Shown here piece by piece: positions 40,401-46,787 of a stretch of 64,000 nucleotides of DNA. Source of the stretch: Antedon mediterranea (taxonomy: Eukaryota; Echinodermata; Crinoidea; Comatulida; Antedonidae). The position numbers were made by a program, and so were the translations under genes. Position 1 is the first letter of the stretch, and each line of letters begins with the position of its first letter. The stretch covers positions 36,886,501 to 36,950,500 of the forward strand of contig NC_092672.1 in NCBI RefSeq assembly GCF_964355755.1. The letters run 5' to 3'. The notes beneath the pieces are model-generated. The model was not told the DNA's origin and searched no databases. It saw only the letters and a list, made by a program, of their open reading frames with translations.

Positions 40401-40705
40401 TTTGGGCACATCACACTTTTTTTGGCAAACAAGTTGGATAGTGTAGACAGAGCTGTAGAATATTATTTAAAAAAATTAATTGTGAAAAATATTAACAGCA
40501 ACATTTTTTTCCCTCCAGAGTTTCAGAGAAGCAATCATCCAACAAAATGTCTCTGCAGAACATGGCTACTGTGTTTGGACCGACTCTTCTTGGACCGGCA
40601 CTCTCCAAATCAGCATCCAACGATCCTCTTCAATCAATTGTAGGCATGTCTGATGTCATGTCACAAGTTGGTATCCTGTCGTACCTCCTAGAGCACTGTT
40701 ATTAG
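9611..40705 (+). CDS. BCR: BCR/ABR-type RhoGEF-RhoGAP protein, complete gene
   Basis: Exons, all in phase with GT-AG borders: 9611-10481, (12448-12480 or 12495, optional), 16380-16549, 17552-17668, 19770-19955, 20401-20548, 23716-23768, 28856-28990, 29646-29761, 30187-30284, (32559-32639, probable), 33252-33349, 33662-33712, 35052-35114, 35858-35995, 36386-36428, 36548-36616, 37033-37130, 37442-37540, 37740-37799, 38058-38229, 38513-38590, 39567-39701, 40038-40143, 40519-40705. The protein is about 1096-1140 residues; human BCR has 1271. Domain order is coiled coil, disordered Pro/Tyr region, DH, PH, C2, RhoGAP, as in BCR. The coiled-coil N-terminus favours BCR over ABR. In the family the DH-PH part activates and the GAP part inactivates Rho/Rac GTPases at membranes and junctions. 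No frame damage is seen despite many intronic insertions. The human PDZ-binding end is absent; this protein ends LLEHCY. Confidence 0.95.
12448..12495 (+). CDS. BCR: Optional small cassette exon 2 of BCR
   Basis: The acceptor TTCCTGCCTTTCAG is followed by an open stretch with two possible donors: GTAAAC after 12480 (33 nt) or GTAGAT after 12495 (48 nt). Both lengths are multiples of three and keep the phase-1 frame between exons 1 and 3, adding AKERTEGLRHR, or those residues plus SKRN and Cys. Skipping it also keeps frame. It is basic and lies in the disordered linker, so an alternative cassette is plausible. I cannot tell whether it is used. Confidence 0.45.
13738..13899. mobile_element. M1 MITE, copy 2 (BCR intron)
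   Basis: Near-complete copy with both inverted ends: CTGTCTACACTATCAAACTA on the left and AGTTTGATAGTGTTGAC on the right. The core carries CCATATATGGGCACATC. Confidence 0.85.
16380..16549 (+). CDS. BCR: BCR exon 3: acidic/Ser linker before DH
   Basis: The acceptor TGTTGACAG and donor GCGGTGAGG bound 170 nt that continue the phase-1 frame and end in phase 0. The encoded 57 residues are polar (SNSGDSGMCGNSPEETK, FEETPKQRPKEF) and carry no recognised fold. They link the N-terminal region to the DH domain. Confidence 0.8.
17552..28990 (+). CDS. BCR: BCR exons 4-8: DH (RhoGEF) domain
   Basis: Five exons (17552-17668, 19770-19955, 20401-20548, 23716-23768, 28856-28990) encode the Dbl-homology domain. 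CR1 starts RRIILGTVLDSEKNYV, which matches the family start with its conserved Glu-x-x-Tyr. CR2 is in exon 5 (KIAELCQIHQEFRNNL). CR3 spans exons 7 and 8 (LLYGPLARVTKMTLVIN, then DLLKHTP). The DH domain exchanges GDP for GTP on Rho-family GTPases. The exon 5 donor, GTTTGT, is weak compared with the others. Confidence 0.93.
19988..20120. mobile_element. M1 MITE, copy 3 (BCR intron)
   Basis: Both ends are present (CTACACTATCAAACTTTATG and TTTGATAGTGTAGACAGAGC). It starts only about 30 bp downstream of the exon 5 donor. Confidence 0.85.
20570..20685. mobile_element. M1 MITE, copy 4 (BCR intron)
   Basis: Shorter, internally deleted copy (CTCTGTCCACACTATCTAAC to TTTTGACAGAGC), starting about 20 bp after the exon 6 donor. 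Confidence 0.75.
21695..21833 (+). repeat. Dispersed repeat with CTTAAGTGAGATATT core
   Basis: GGCCGCCGTATTCATCAA, then ACACTTAAGTGAGATATT, then CCCTTAAATTGTATTCA. The same series recurs at 28553-28683. It sits directly before M1 copy 5. Confidence 0.6.
21834..21989. mobile_element. M1 MITE, copy 5 (BCR intron)
   Basis: Both ends are present. The core motif CCAAATATGGTAGTGATATG is duplicated, as in several other copies. Confidence 0.8.
23458..23577 (+). repeat. Two-copy tandem repeat
   Basis: A segment containing CAAAGGCCTCTGTGAAAAAG and TGGTCAGGTTGA occurs twice, about 60 bp apart. Its reverse complement matches the end of the minisatellite region at 39195-39240, so both derive from one dispersed repeat. 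Confidence 0.65.
24030..24170 (-). mobile_element. tRNA-derived SINE, family A, minus orientation
   Basis: On the minus strand it reads GCCCCAGTGGTCTAATGGTT (A box), an anticodon-like arm, and a B box near GGTTTGAATCTCGG. It lies next to a plus-oriented copy at 24370-24660. Confidence 0.6.
24181..24368. repeat. Long foldback palindrome
   Basis: The arm at 24181-24250 (GCAATGAACATTAATTCGAA, CCGCCCGGTGATATACTG) is repeated as its reverse complement at 24288-24355, with the SINE-A tail sequence (GATGAGGAAATCTGTGAGAA) in the loop. It looks like two opposed copies of the SINE-A 3' part joined head to head. Confidence 0.7.
24370..24660 (+). mobile_element. tRNA-derived SINE, family A, plus orientation
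   Basis: A clear tRNA-like segment at 24545-24608 has an A box (GTGGTCTAATGGTTAGGACA) and a B box (CGAGTTCGAGTCTC). It is followed by TCTCACAGATTTCCTCATC and an (AT)n tail. Other copies: 24030-24170 and 31381-31790 on the minus strand. It is a SINE rather than a functional tRNA gene, because of its length and the repeated tail. Confidence 0.65.
25523..25665. mobile_element. M1 MITE, copy 6 (BCR intron)
   Basis: Begins AAGCTCTGTCCACACTATCA and ends TTTGATAGTGTAGAGAG. Confidence 0.8.
26345..26422. mobile_element. Small hairpin element with poly-C
   Basis: GGGTATAAGCCCACCCCCC, extended as a run of C, is matched by its reverse complement GGGGGGTGGGCTTATACCC across a loop of about 30 bp. It is a short MITE or an imperfect palindrome in a BCR intron. 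Confidence 0.6.
26628..26700 (+). mobile_element. SINE 3' tail fragment
   Basis: CAGCGCTTTGGTCACTTGG, then AAAGTGCTATATAAATCC and an (AAATAAAT)n tail resemble the 3' end common to many marine SINEs, as at 35262-35610. No tRNA head is seen. Confidence 0.5.
27005..27950 (+). repeat. AT-rich tandem repeat, unit about 155-170 bp
   Basis: About six degenerate units share ATATCTGTATACAAAAAATA, CAAGTTTTGCTAGTGATA, AAAATTATCTTCTTGG and CATGTTTATATT. The last three units are nearly identical at a spacing of about 154-156 bp. It lies in the intron between BCR exons 7 and 8. Confidence 0.85.
28553..28683 (+). repeat. Dispersed repeat with CTTAAGTGAGATATT core, second copy
   Basis: Same series as 21695-21833. 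It ends with AACGGCCACTG, complementary to the other copy's start, so the full element is probably a foldback of about 130 bp. Confidence 0.55.
29343..29462 (-). mobile_element. tRNA-derived SINE, family B, minus orientation
   Basis: The reverse complement of the 4558-4690 family: CAGGATTGAACCCTAGACC (B box), and the TTAACAACTATG segment near the head. Confidence 0.55.
29492..29593. mobile_element. M1 MITE, copy 7, 3'-truncated (BCR intron)
   Basis: The left end and core are present (AAGCTCTGTCCACACTATCA); the right inverted end is missing. It lies about 50 bp before exon 9. Confidence 0.75.
29646..35995 (+). CDS. BCR: BCR exons 9-14: PH domain with long inserted loop
   Basis: The PH domain begins KRYLLKESYLVEW and continues with RHVLLWNDVIICA and the characteristic QYECKWCIPLTEI. 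A long charged loop follows (LRKLKKEISMIKTQVRR, then RNFRKNANKHKK), as in BCR, where a helical insertion interrupts the PH domain. The last strand and helix are PFHLYHQHGKTYTLLMSS and YERIEWNEAI. PH domains bind phosphoinositides and position the DH domain. A probable extra exon (32559-32639) lies inside the loop. Confidence 0.92.
30021..30088. mobile_element. M1 MITE, copy 8, internally deleted (BCR intron)
   Basis: Only about 68 bp remain. Both ends are kept (AAACTCTGTCTCAAACTTTA and TTTGATAGTGTAGACAGAGC) and the core is lost. Confidence 0.7.
30767..31008. mobile_element. M1 MITE, copies 9 and 10 in tandem (BCR intron)
   Basis: A full copy at 30767-30922 is followed directly by a right-half copy at 30923-31008. 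Both end with TAGTTTGATRGTGTRGACAG. Confidence 0.8.
31381..31790 (-). mobile_element. tRNA-derived SINE, family A, about 400 bp
   Basis: On the minus strand the tRNA-like head is near 31495-31555 (ATTCAAACCCGGAACC read from the plus strand, and CTAACCATTAGATCACTGGG). The tail holds GATGAGGAAATCTGTAAG and TTAATTAATTAATTT. It also contains the GTACGGCGGAACAGCACTAG segment shared with the copy at 24370. Confidence 0.65.
32559..32639 (+). CDS. BCR: Probable BCR exon in the PH loop, 81 nt, in frame
   Basis: A pyrimidine-rich acceptor (TTTCTCATCTTTGATTAG) and a consensus donor (CAG|GTGAGA) bound exactly 81 nt. The stretch is open in phase 1, the phase required between exons 30187-30284 and 33252-33349. 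It encodes 27 Ser/Leu-rich residues starting APCHFDVSSS. It is visibly richer in C than the flanking intron. With or without it the reading frame holds, so it could be constitutive or alternative. Confidence 0.65.
33013..33185 (+). mobile_element. tRNA-Leu-like SINE, family D
   Basis: It starts with an A-box region AATGGCTGAGTGGTTAAGGC, typical of tRNA-Leu/Ser, and contains ATTCGAGACAAGTAGGAGG, shared with the insertion at 869-1135. It lies just upstream of the BCR exon at 33252. Confidence 0.6.
33757..33878. mobile_element. MITE, ACTGACTCCAAATA family
   Basis: Left end AGTATAAAACTGACTCCAAA, right end TTTGGAGTCAGTTTTATACT; a perfect inverted pair about 120 bp apart. A half copy is at 36795-36860. 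Confidence 0.8.
35262..35610 (+). mobile_element. tRNA-derived SINE, family C, nearly complete
   Basis: The head has GTGTGGCGCAGTGTGTTGGA (A box) and AGGTTCGAATCCAACTCTCG (B box). A long body follows (TTACGTTGCCTCTCTCCACC), ending with GGGCGCTGTATAAATGTGG and an (ATT)n tail. The first 15 bp of the head are repeated upstream. This arrangement is common in marine SINEs. It lies in the intron between BCR exons 13 and 14. Confidence 0.8.
36386..37799 (+). CDS. BCR: BCR exons 15-19: C2 domain
   Basis: Exons 36386-36428, 36548-36616, 37033-37130, 37442-37540 and 37740-37799 encode a C2 beta-sandwich: GILKVIVKKATGL, CCAIEVDSYGMY, EPEWEKDFDLEV and RSIRIICYEI. Spacing and order match the BCR/ABR C2 between PH and GAP. 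The last exon encodes a charged linker strand. In the family this domain contributes to membrane association. The full set of calcium-binding aspartates is not apparent, so calcium-independent binding is more likely; that is inference. Confidence 0.9.
36795..36860. mobile_element. Half copy of the ACTGACTCCAAATA MITE
   Basis: AGTATAAAACTGACTCCAAA is followed by AGAGACAAGCCATGATTCAA, matching the right half of 33757-33878 in reverse. The other end is missing. Confidence 0.6.
37181..37256. mobile_element. M1 MITE, copy 11, partial (BCR intron)
   Basis: Right half only: CATATTTGGGTACATCACAC and a decayed end, GATATTGTAAACAGAGC. It lies about 50 bp after exon 17. Confidence 0.65.
38058..40705 (+). 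CDS. BCR: BCR exons 20-24: RhoGAP domain and C-terminus
   Basis: Exons 38058-38229, 38513-38590, 39567-39701, 40038-40143 and 40519-40705. The domain starts KLGVFGVRLQQVV. The arginine finger is in GIYRISG. The conserved KLYFRELPEPLF and the Asn of NKMSLQNMATVFGPTLL are present, so GTPase activation should be intact. The protein stops at LLEHCY and TAG (40703-40705) soon after the last GAP helix, without the STEV tail of human BCR. A 46-bp minisatellite follows exon 21 and an 80-bp duplication abuts the exon 23 acceptor. Confidence 0.94.
38264..38376. mobile_element. M1 MITE, copy 12 (BCR intron)
   Basis: Short copy, GTCTACACTATCAAAC to GTTTGATAGTTTAGATAG, between exons 20 and 21. Confidence 0.8.
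38615..39212 (+). repeat. 46-bp minisatellite, 13 copies
   Basis: The units contain CAGTATGATTGGTAAGGTTT and CCTGACTACCACT and differ at only a few positions. The array starts 24 bp after the donor of BCR exon 21. A tail matching the dispersed repeat at 23458 follows, which shows where the unit came from. Confidence 0.95.
39244..39404. mobile_element. M1 MITE, copy 13 (BCR intron)
   Basis: Full copy, TGTCTACACTATCTAAC to TTTGATAGTGTAGACAG, directly after the 46-bp minisatellite and its unique tail. Confidence 0.8.
39871..40030 (+). repeat. 80-bp tandem duplication abutting a splice acceptor
   Basis: Two nearly identical 80-bp copies (39871 and 39951) contain a minus-strand tRNA B-box-like motif (GACAGGACTTGAACCCAGGA). 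The second copy ends 7 bp before the first base of BCR exon 23 at 40038, so it supplies most of the acceptor region. Confidence 0.9.
40316..40456. mobile_element. M1 MITE, copy 14 (BCR intron)
   Basis: Begins AAGCTCTGTGTACAAAC and ends GGATAGTGTAGACAGAGC. It lies about 60 bp before the last exon. Confidence 0.75.
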
Positions 40706-41990
40706 TGAAATATTGCTGTTATTGCGAAAAAACAGCAGAATTTAAAACATTCAACATATATTTATATATGAATGAACTGTAAGCTGATTTAATTTTAAGG
40801 AAAAATTATTGAAACAAAAATAATTAAAAAATGAATTAAAATAAATTGGCTTTAATTAAAATAGATTATTTTGTAGATTGCTGCCCTCTGTAGTTGACTG
40901 ATATATGTTTTCAGAATTCCTGTATACATTTAAAATTACTTATCAGATTATTAAGGAGATAAATGACAGTTGACAAACCACAACTCCCTGGACAAACAAC
41001 ATTTGTATTAATATGTAAGATATATAAGAAAAATAAGTGTATATATTTATCTATTTTTCATAAAAATGACAAATTCTAATAACACGACAATCAGAAATAG
41101 TATCATGGAGGTATGTATACCTCTCCATAGAAATAAGTAATTCACACTACGGTTCTGTCTGTCTTAAGGGCATCATTTTGAAGGGAAATATGTACTTGAC
41201 TACTAACCCTATTTTGGGACTCTACTATTAAATAGCAATATCTATCTGACACTATGGTAAACCTCTGTTTCTGGGAAATACTGTATATTGCACTCTTTGT
41301 TTTGGCCCTAAAAACAATATTTAAAATATTTTAACTTTTATAGTCTATTAAACTTTTCCTAATATTATAGTTTCTAAAAAACAATTTTATGATATTTAAA
41401 TGTATCTTTCGTGTTGCCATTATTTTCTTTCTCTTGGGCTACCATTAATACAATATAAACATACAACATTTAAATATTAAGACAAATATTAAATGTATAT
41501 AAAAGACATAAATGACAGTAAATAAGAATAATTACTACACAGATGTTGTTATATAGACATGCATTAGGATATAGATAAGGGGAATATAATATATTTTATT
41601 GAATTAGTTTGTTTGTTACTGTTCTTTTGTTTAGTCGTCATTCCATGTATATATTTGTAGATAAGAAGAGATTGCAGTTGTATATATTAGATGTATTCAG
41701 ATTTTTATCAGACTTTTTCTATAGACAAAAAAACAAACATTTATTGGAAATCATAAATATGATAGCATTTATTTTTGAAAATAATTATTTTTATTTAATA
41801 CATTTATTTAATAAATTTCAAATTAAGTGATATGAGTACTAACAAATCCAATGTATCGAATCTTTATGATTTTCTATCAATATTTATTTTATTTTCATAA
41901 TTAAGAAATAGATGTTTAGGTACACAGATAATATAACGTAAATTAAAATAAGTATATTTGTTAAGATGGATGGACCTGTATTGTTTAGTG
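40706..41990 (+). other. 3' UTR of the BCR-like gene and downstream spacer
   Basis: No coding exon seen. AATAAA at about 40840 is the first polyadenylation candidate after the stop; several more follow. Confidence 0.4.
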
Positions 41991-41991
41991 T

Positions 41992-42095
41992 ATAACCTGG
42001 GATTATTATAACCTGGGATTATTATAACCTGGGATTATTATAACCTGGGATTATTATAACCAGGGATTATTATAACCAGGGATTATTTATTTTCT
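41992..42095 (+). repeat. 18-bp tandem repeat, about six copies
   Basis: The unit is TATAACCTGGGATTATTA with a T-to-A change (CAGGG) in the last copies. Confidence 0.9.
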
Positions 42096-42545
42096 GTTGT
42101 TTTATTTTACCAGGGAGTTGTTAACAACTTCCTGATTTTACTATTAAAAATGTGTTGATAACTGACATGTGCATTTATGACTATAATTGCTTAAACTGGT
42201 TTGTACAAATTTTCTTTTTATATTAAGCAAATAGTTTTGTTAATTCTGTTATTTTGTCATTAAATTATTATTATTATTGAAACATAACTGGATGTTACTT
42301 TAATTTACTTGGAATTAGTATGTTATTGTATTGTGCCAACTAGAGGCTGGCTTGCTACGGATGTTAATGTGCACATAAGTAACGCAGTAATTGTAGTAGT
42401 AGTAGTAATTTTGAACGACTGATTGCTGAACATTAAGAACGTTTAGACTGTGCGGTGTCATTAACAGTACGTTTCTTACCGACGGAATTTGACCATTATT
42501 TGTTGATTTTAGATAGCAAAAACGTGTTCTCTTGTTTTTATTTCA

Positions 42546-42638
42546 ATGTTTACTATGTTCGTTTGGCTAAGTGTTCTCATATGTGCTAGCGTTTTTAAAG
42601 TGAGTACTTTACTTATTTTTTTTACTGATAATGGATAA
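42546..42638 (+). CDS. Upstream ORF of LINE 1, 30 residues, hydrophobic
   Basis: ATG at 42546 opens a short frame coding mostly hydrophobic residues (MFTMFVWLSVLICASVF and so on). Its stop TAA (42636-42638) overlaps the start of the main ORF in ATGGATAA. Such stop-start overlaps can support re-initiation. Whether it is translated is unknown. Confidence 0.35.
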   Translation: MFTMFVWLSVLICASVFKVSTLLIFFTDNG

Positions 42639-45600
42639 TTTATTTATCATAAATTTGGGGCGTAATAATGTTCTAATGTGCATGCTTTTAATGTGCGGCG
42701 ATATACATCCAAATCCTGGTCCGGAACAGTTTACAGTTTGCCATATTAACATACGTAGTCTAATCGTTCCAGGTAAACTAGCTGAAATTCAACACCTAGC
42801 AAATTTAAATAACTATGATATTATTGCTTTAACAGAAACATGGCTAGATCAAACTATCTTGAACCATGACATTTTACTAGACGGTTATCAAGAACCTATT
42901 AGAAATGATAGAAACCGCCATGGCGGCGGATGTGCTTTTTACATATCTAATTCTATACACTTAGTTAATTCCCATATTTGTAATGATCTCTTGTCAGATG
43001 TGATAAGGTGTGAAATACAAGTTTCAAACTGGACGATTTTGACTTATGTATGTTATAGGCCACCACAAAGTGATGTTCAATCTGATCAGGATCTACTTGA
43101 CTATTTTCAAAACAGTACTAATAACTTTGTTTTGTCTCGACACAGCTTAACTTTAATGATGGGCGATATGAATGCTCAAAATAACAACTGGTACAATGAT
43201 GGAAACACAAATAGATTTGGAAAATCATTTTACGAATTTTTACAACAAAACGGTTTAACTCAACACATCAATATGCCAACACGTTGTATAAAAGACCAAC
43301 GGTCTTGTATTGACCATATAGTTACTAGTCAAAATGTATATATTAATGATTTTGGTGCATTGTGCCCACTTTTAAATTGTGATCACAGTCCAGTATATGC
43401 AAATATTGATATTCGTATCACACGGGACAAGCCATACAATCGTAAAATATATCTTTTTGAAAAAACTGATTTTAATTTATATCGTAATGCTCTTAATTCT
43501 GTAAATTGGGAAGAAGTTTATTCATCTTCAAAGGTTGAAGATGTTTGTCATAATTGGATTGACTTATTTAATAATTGTGTTGATAACTATATTATATCTA
43601 AAATTATAACTGTGCGTCCTAATGACAAGCCTTGGATTAATGCGAATATTAGAACTCTTATTCGCAAAAGAAATCGCGCCCATTCCACTCGAAATAACTC
43701 AAATTCGCATATGCAACGTTTTAAGAAAATTCGCGCAAAAGTTGTTAAAGCAATAAGAAAAGCTAAACAAACTTTTTTGGATAAACAATTTGATTTATTA
43801 ATGAATAAAAACTGTGATTCAAAAACTTGGTGGTCTACCATAAATTCAGTTTGTAATTCCAAACAATATTATAAGATTCCTCCAATCAAATTAAACGATG
43901 ATGTCCTAACTTTAAATAGTGAGAAAGTTAAAGCGTTTAACAATTATTTTAAATCTCAATCGTTTATTCCTAATCATGATGATTTTCCTTCGGACTTCAC
44001 ATATAGAACTGCATCGAGACTCTCAACTCTCAAATTATCTGTTGATGAGATCATGAAATTATTAACTATGCTGGATAAAAACAAGGCGATGGGACCTGAT
44101 GAAATTCACAGTATCATACTAATAGAATCTGCTGAAATTATTGCACCCCATTTGACAAAGCTTTATAACTTCTGCATAAGCCAAGGATATTTTCCTGTGG
44201 AATGGAAAAAATCAAATGTCATTCCTCTGCATAAAAAAGGCAATAAATCCCTTATTGAGAACTACCGCCCTATATCCATACTTTCCAACTTTGCAAAAAA
44301 TTTTGAGCGTGCAGTTTTTGATATAGTATATAAATACTTTGTGGATAATAAACTTCTTACTCAATTCCAATCTGGTTTTACACCAGGTGACTCGACAACG
44401 TATCAACTTCTTTATCTTATAGATACATTTAATAGAGCTTTAGATTTAAGGAAAGAAGTAATCTCGGTATTTTTGGATATTTCCAAAGCCTTCGATAAAG
44501 TTTGGCATAATGGGATTATATACAAATTAAATCAATATGGAATTAATGGCACTCTTCTAAAATGGTTCCAAAGTTACTTAAACTCACGTGAGCAACGTGT
44601 TATTATTGAAGGAACTACCAGTCCTTGGGTGACCATTACAGCAGGAGTACCCCAAGGATCTGTTTTGGGTCCATTTTTATTTATTGTATTCATAAATGAT
44701 ATGGTTGATAATATCAAATCTAATATTAGTTTATATGCAGATGATACTTTGTTATATGATATTTGTACAGATCGTAATATTTCAGAACAAAAATTAAATG
44801 GTGATCTTAATGTCATTTATAATTGGGCAAAAAAATGGAAAGTAACATTCAATGCTAACAAAACGAAAGCTATACTGTTTACACGTAAACATTTAGATAA
44901 CTATGTTAGTTTAAATTTCAATAATGTAAATCTACAATTTGTAAATGATCATAGGCATCTTGGTGTAATGCTTAATGCAAAACTCAAGTGGGATTCCCAT
45001 ATCCAATCTGTAATTAACAAAGCGTCTTTATCTTTAAATATGCTACGTCGTGTCAAACATATTCTACCTCGACAGGCTCTCTGTCACATTTACATATCAC
45101 ACGTTAGACCATTAATGGAATATGCAGCTCCTGTTTGGTGTAATATCCCAGTTAAATTAAGTGATGAACTAGAAAATATCCAGATTTCTGCAGGTAGAAT
45201 ATGTACTGGTGCGTGGAAACATACAAGTCATAATGCATTAAGACAAGAATTAGGCTGGTTATCATTGGAAAAACGTAGACAATTTCTTAACCTAATACTG
45301 TTTTTTAAAATTATTCATAAGTTAACACCAGTGTATCTTTACTCCTTATTTAATTTTTCTGACAATATTGAAGTTTATAACTTGCGTAACATCCGAAATA
45401 TAATAATTCCATTTTGTAAGACCACATCATATCGTTTATCTTTTGTCCCATCTATTATAACACATTGGAATGAGTTAAATAATGAAATAAAAAATTCCTC
45501 ATTTCTTGTTGAGTTTAAAAAATTGCTACTGAAATCCAATTTGTTTGAAACAAAAAAACGTTCTTATTATGATACAGGTGATAAGAAGATTAACCAAATT

Positions 45601-45936
45601 CACACTAGAATCCGACTTGGTTTCAGCTGTCTCAATTCGCATTTATTCTTACATGGACTTCGGGACAATTCAAATTGTACTTGTGGCTTTAATGTTGAGA
45701 ATCCGCTTCATTTCTTATGTTACTGCCCTAATTATAATACACAAAGAGATATTCTACTTGTAAGCGCTAACTCAATTATTGAGGATATCTTAGCCAAGGA
45801 TTTTTCTTTAACATTTAATTTTACATTTTTAAGTGAAATTTTTATTTTTGGTTCCGATCTTCTTTCGAATTGTGAAAATGCTTTATTATTTTATTATGTA
45901 CAACAATTTCTTGTTAATTCTGGAAGATTTAATTGA
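42631..45936 (+). CDS. LINE endonuclease/reverse transcriptase ORF, intact
   Basis: 1101 residues. The N-terminus is hydrophobic and then carries GDIHPNPGP (residues 23-31), a 2A-like motif. An APE-type endonuclease follows: HINIRSL, LTETWLD (catalytic Glu), YRPP, GDMNAQNN and CDHSPVYANI. The RT domain shows YRPISILSNFAKNFE, FLDISKAFDKVWH, GVPQGSVLGPFLF and the catalytic YADD. After the thumb region there is a Cys/His cluster (CTCGF, HFLCYCPNY), usual for CR1/Jockey-like elements. The protein would nick the target and copy its own RNA there. Nothing in the frame looks broken. I place it in the CR1/L2/Jockey range but not in a named clade. Confidence 0.93.
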   Translation: MDNLFIINLGRNNVLMCMLLMCGDIHPNPGPEQFTVCHINIRSLIVPGKLAEIQHLANLNNYDIIALTETWLDQTILNHDILLDGYQEPIRNDRNRHGGGCAFYISNSIHLVNSHICNDLLSDVIRCEIQVSNWTILTYVCYRPPQSDVQSDQDLLDYFQNSTNNFVLSRHSLTLMMGDMNAQNNNWYNDGNTNRFGKSFYEFLQQNGLTQHINMPTRCIKDQRSCIDHIVTSQNVYINDFGALCPLLNCDHSPVYANIDIRITRDKPYNRKIYLFEKTDFNLYRNALNSVNWEEVYSSSKVEDVCHNWIDLFNNCVDNYIISKIITVRPNDKPWINANIRTLIRKRNRAHSTRNNSNSHMQRFKKIRAKVVKAIRKAKQTFLDKQFDLLMNKNCDSKTWWSTINSVCNSKQYYKIPPIKLNDDVLTLNSEKVKAFNNYFKSQSFIPNHDDFPSDFTYRTASRLSTLKLSVDEIMKLLTMLDKNKAMGPDEIHSIILIESAEIIAPHLTKLYNFCISQGYFPVEWKKSNVIPLHKKGNKSLIENYRPISILSNFAKNFERAVFDIVYKYFVDNKLLTQFQSGFTPGDSTTYQLLYLIDTFNRALDLRKEVISVFLDISKAFDKVWHNGIIYKLNQYGINGTLLKWFQSYLNSREQRVIIEGTTSPWVTITAGVPQGSVLGPFLFIVFINDMVDNIKSNISLYADDTLLYDICTDRNISEQKLNGDLNVIYNWAKKWKVTFNANKTKAILFTRKHLDNYVSLNFNNVNLQFVNDHRHLGVMLNAKLKWDSHIQSVINKASLSLNMLRRVKHILPRQALCHIYISHVRPLMEYAAPVWCNIPVKLSDELENIQISAGRICTGAWKHTSHNALRQELGWLSLEKRRQFLNLILFFKIIHKLTPVYLYSLFNFSDNIEVYNLRNIRNIIIPFCKTTSYRLSFVPSIITHWNELNNEIKNSSFLVEFKKLLLKSNLFETKKRSYYDTGDKKINQIHTRIRLGFSCLNSHLFLHGLRDNSNCTCGFNVENPLHFLCYCPNYNTQRDILLVSANSIIEDILAKDFSLTFNFTFLSEIFIFGSDLLSNCENALLFYYVQQFLVNSGRFN

Positions 45937-46189
45937 TGTTTCTGTTAGTTATTTTAAAATGTTGTATTTGTTAATCTGAGGCGCCTTGAAGCTAAGATGG
46001 TTCCATCTTGTAAGGCGCCTCTGTGTAATATACTGAAATAAAAAAAAAAAAAAAAAAATTGTAGTAAATAATACCTACTTCCTATTATTATTATAAACTC
46101 AAAATAGATGTTATATACCTATTATAATCTTCCTATTTTAACATTATCTCCGTATAATTCTATGTATTTATTCTCTCTCCATCTCAATA

Positions 46190-46787
46190 TACTACCACCC
46201 CATAACACCAATAACGTGACGCTCCTCTCGCCACCCTCCCGGCCCATAACACCAATAACGTGACGCTCCTCTCGCCACCCTCCCGGCCCATAACACCAAT
46301 AACGTGACGCTCCTCTCGCCACCCTCCCGGCCCATAACACCAATAACGTGACGCTCTTCTCACCACCCTCCCGGCCCATAACACCAATAACGTGACGCTC
46401 CTCTCGCCACCCTCCCGGCCCATAACACCAATAACGTGACGTTCTTCTCACCACCCTCCTGGCCCATAACACCAATAACGTGACGCTCTTCTCACCACCC
46501 TCCCGGCCCATAACACCAATAACGTGACGCTCTTCTCACCACCCTCCCGGCCCATAACACCAATAACGTGACGCTCTTCTCGCCACCCTCCCGGCCCATA
46601 ACACCAATAACGTGACGCTCTTCTCGCCACCCTCCCGGCCCATAACACCAATAACGTGACGCTCTTCTCGCCACCCTCCCGGCCCATAACACCAATAACG
46701 TGACGCTCTTCTCACCACCCTCCCGGCAACCCCATATGACCCATAACGTGATGCTCTTCTCACCATCCTCCCGGTCCATAACACCAA
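46190..46787 (-). repeat. 44-bp GC-rich minisatellite, about 13 copies
   Basis: The units contain CCATAACACCAATAACGTGA and CTCGCCACCCTCCCGG, with one irregular unit near 46725-46750. It is much richer in GC than its surroundings. All three minus-strand frames stay open across much of it because the unit has no stop in any frame, so the long minus-strand frames here are artefacts. It fills the gap between the two LINEs. Confidence 0.93.

Larger units (their letters stand above)
42390..46066 (+). mobile_element. Full-length non-LTR retrotransposon (LINE 1 of this window)
   Basis: It begins after ATTGTAGTA (42390-42398) and ends with an 18-A tail, followed by ATTGTAGTA again (about 46058-46066). 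This is a plausible 9-10 bp target duplication. In order it has a 5' UTR of about 230 bp, a short upstream ORF, one 1101-codon ORF without stops, a 3' hairpin (GAGGCGCCTT at 45978 against AAGGCGCCTC at 46012) and poly(A). An intact ORF, tail and flanks indicate a recent, possibly still competent, insertion. The 5' boundary is somewhat uncertain because the target is a GTA repeat. Confidence 0.85.

Noticed and set aside
46122-46787. Several overlapping minus-strand ORFs of 79-129 codons rich in Arg, Gly, Val and Trp
   Set aside because: They are the 44-bp minisatellite read in three frames; the unit has no stop in any minus frame.
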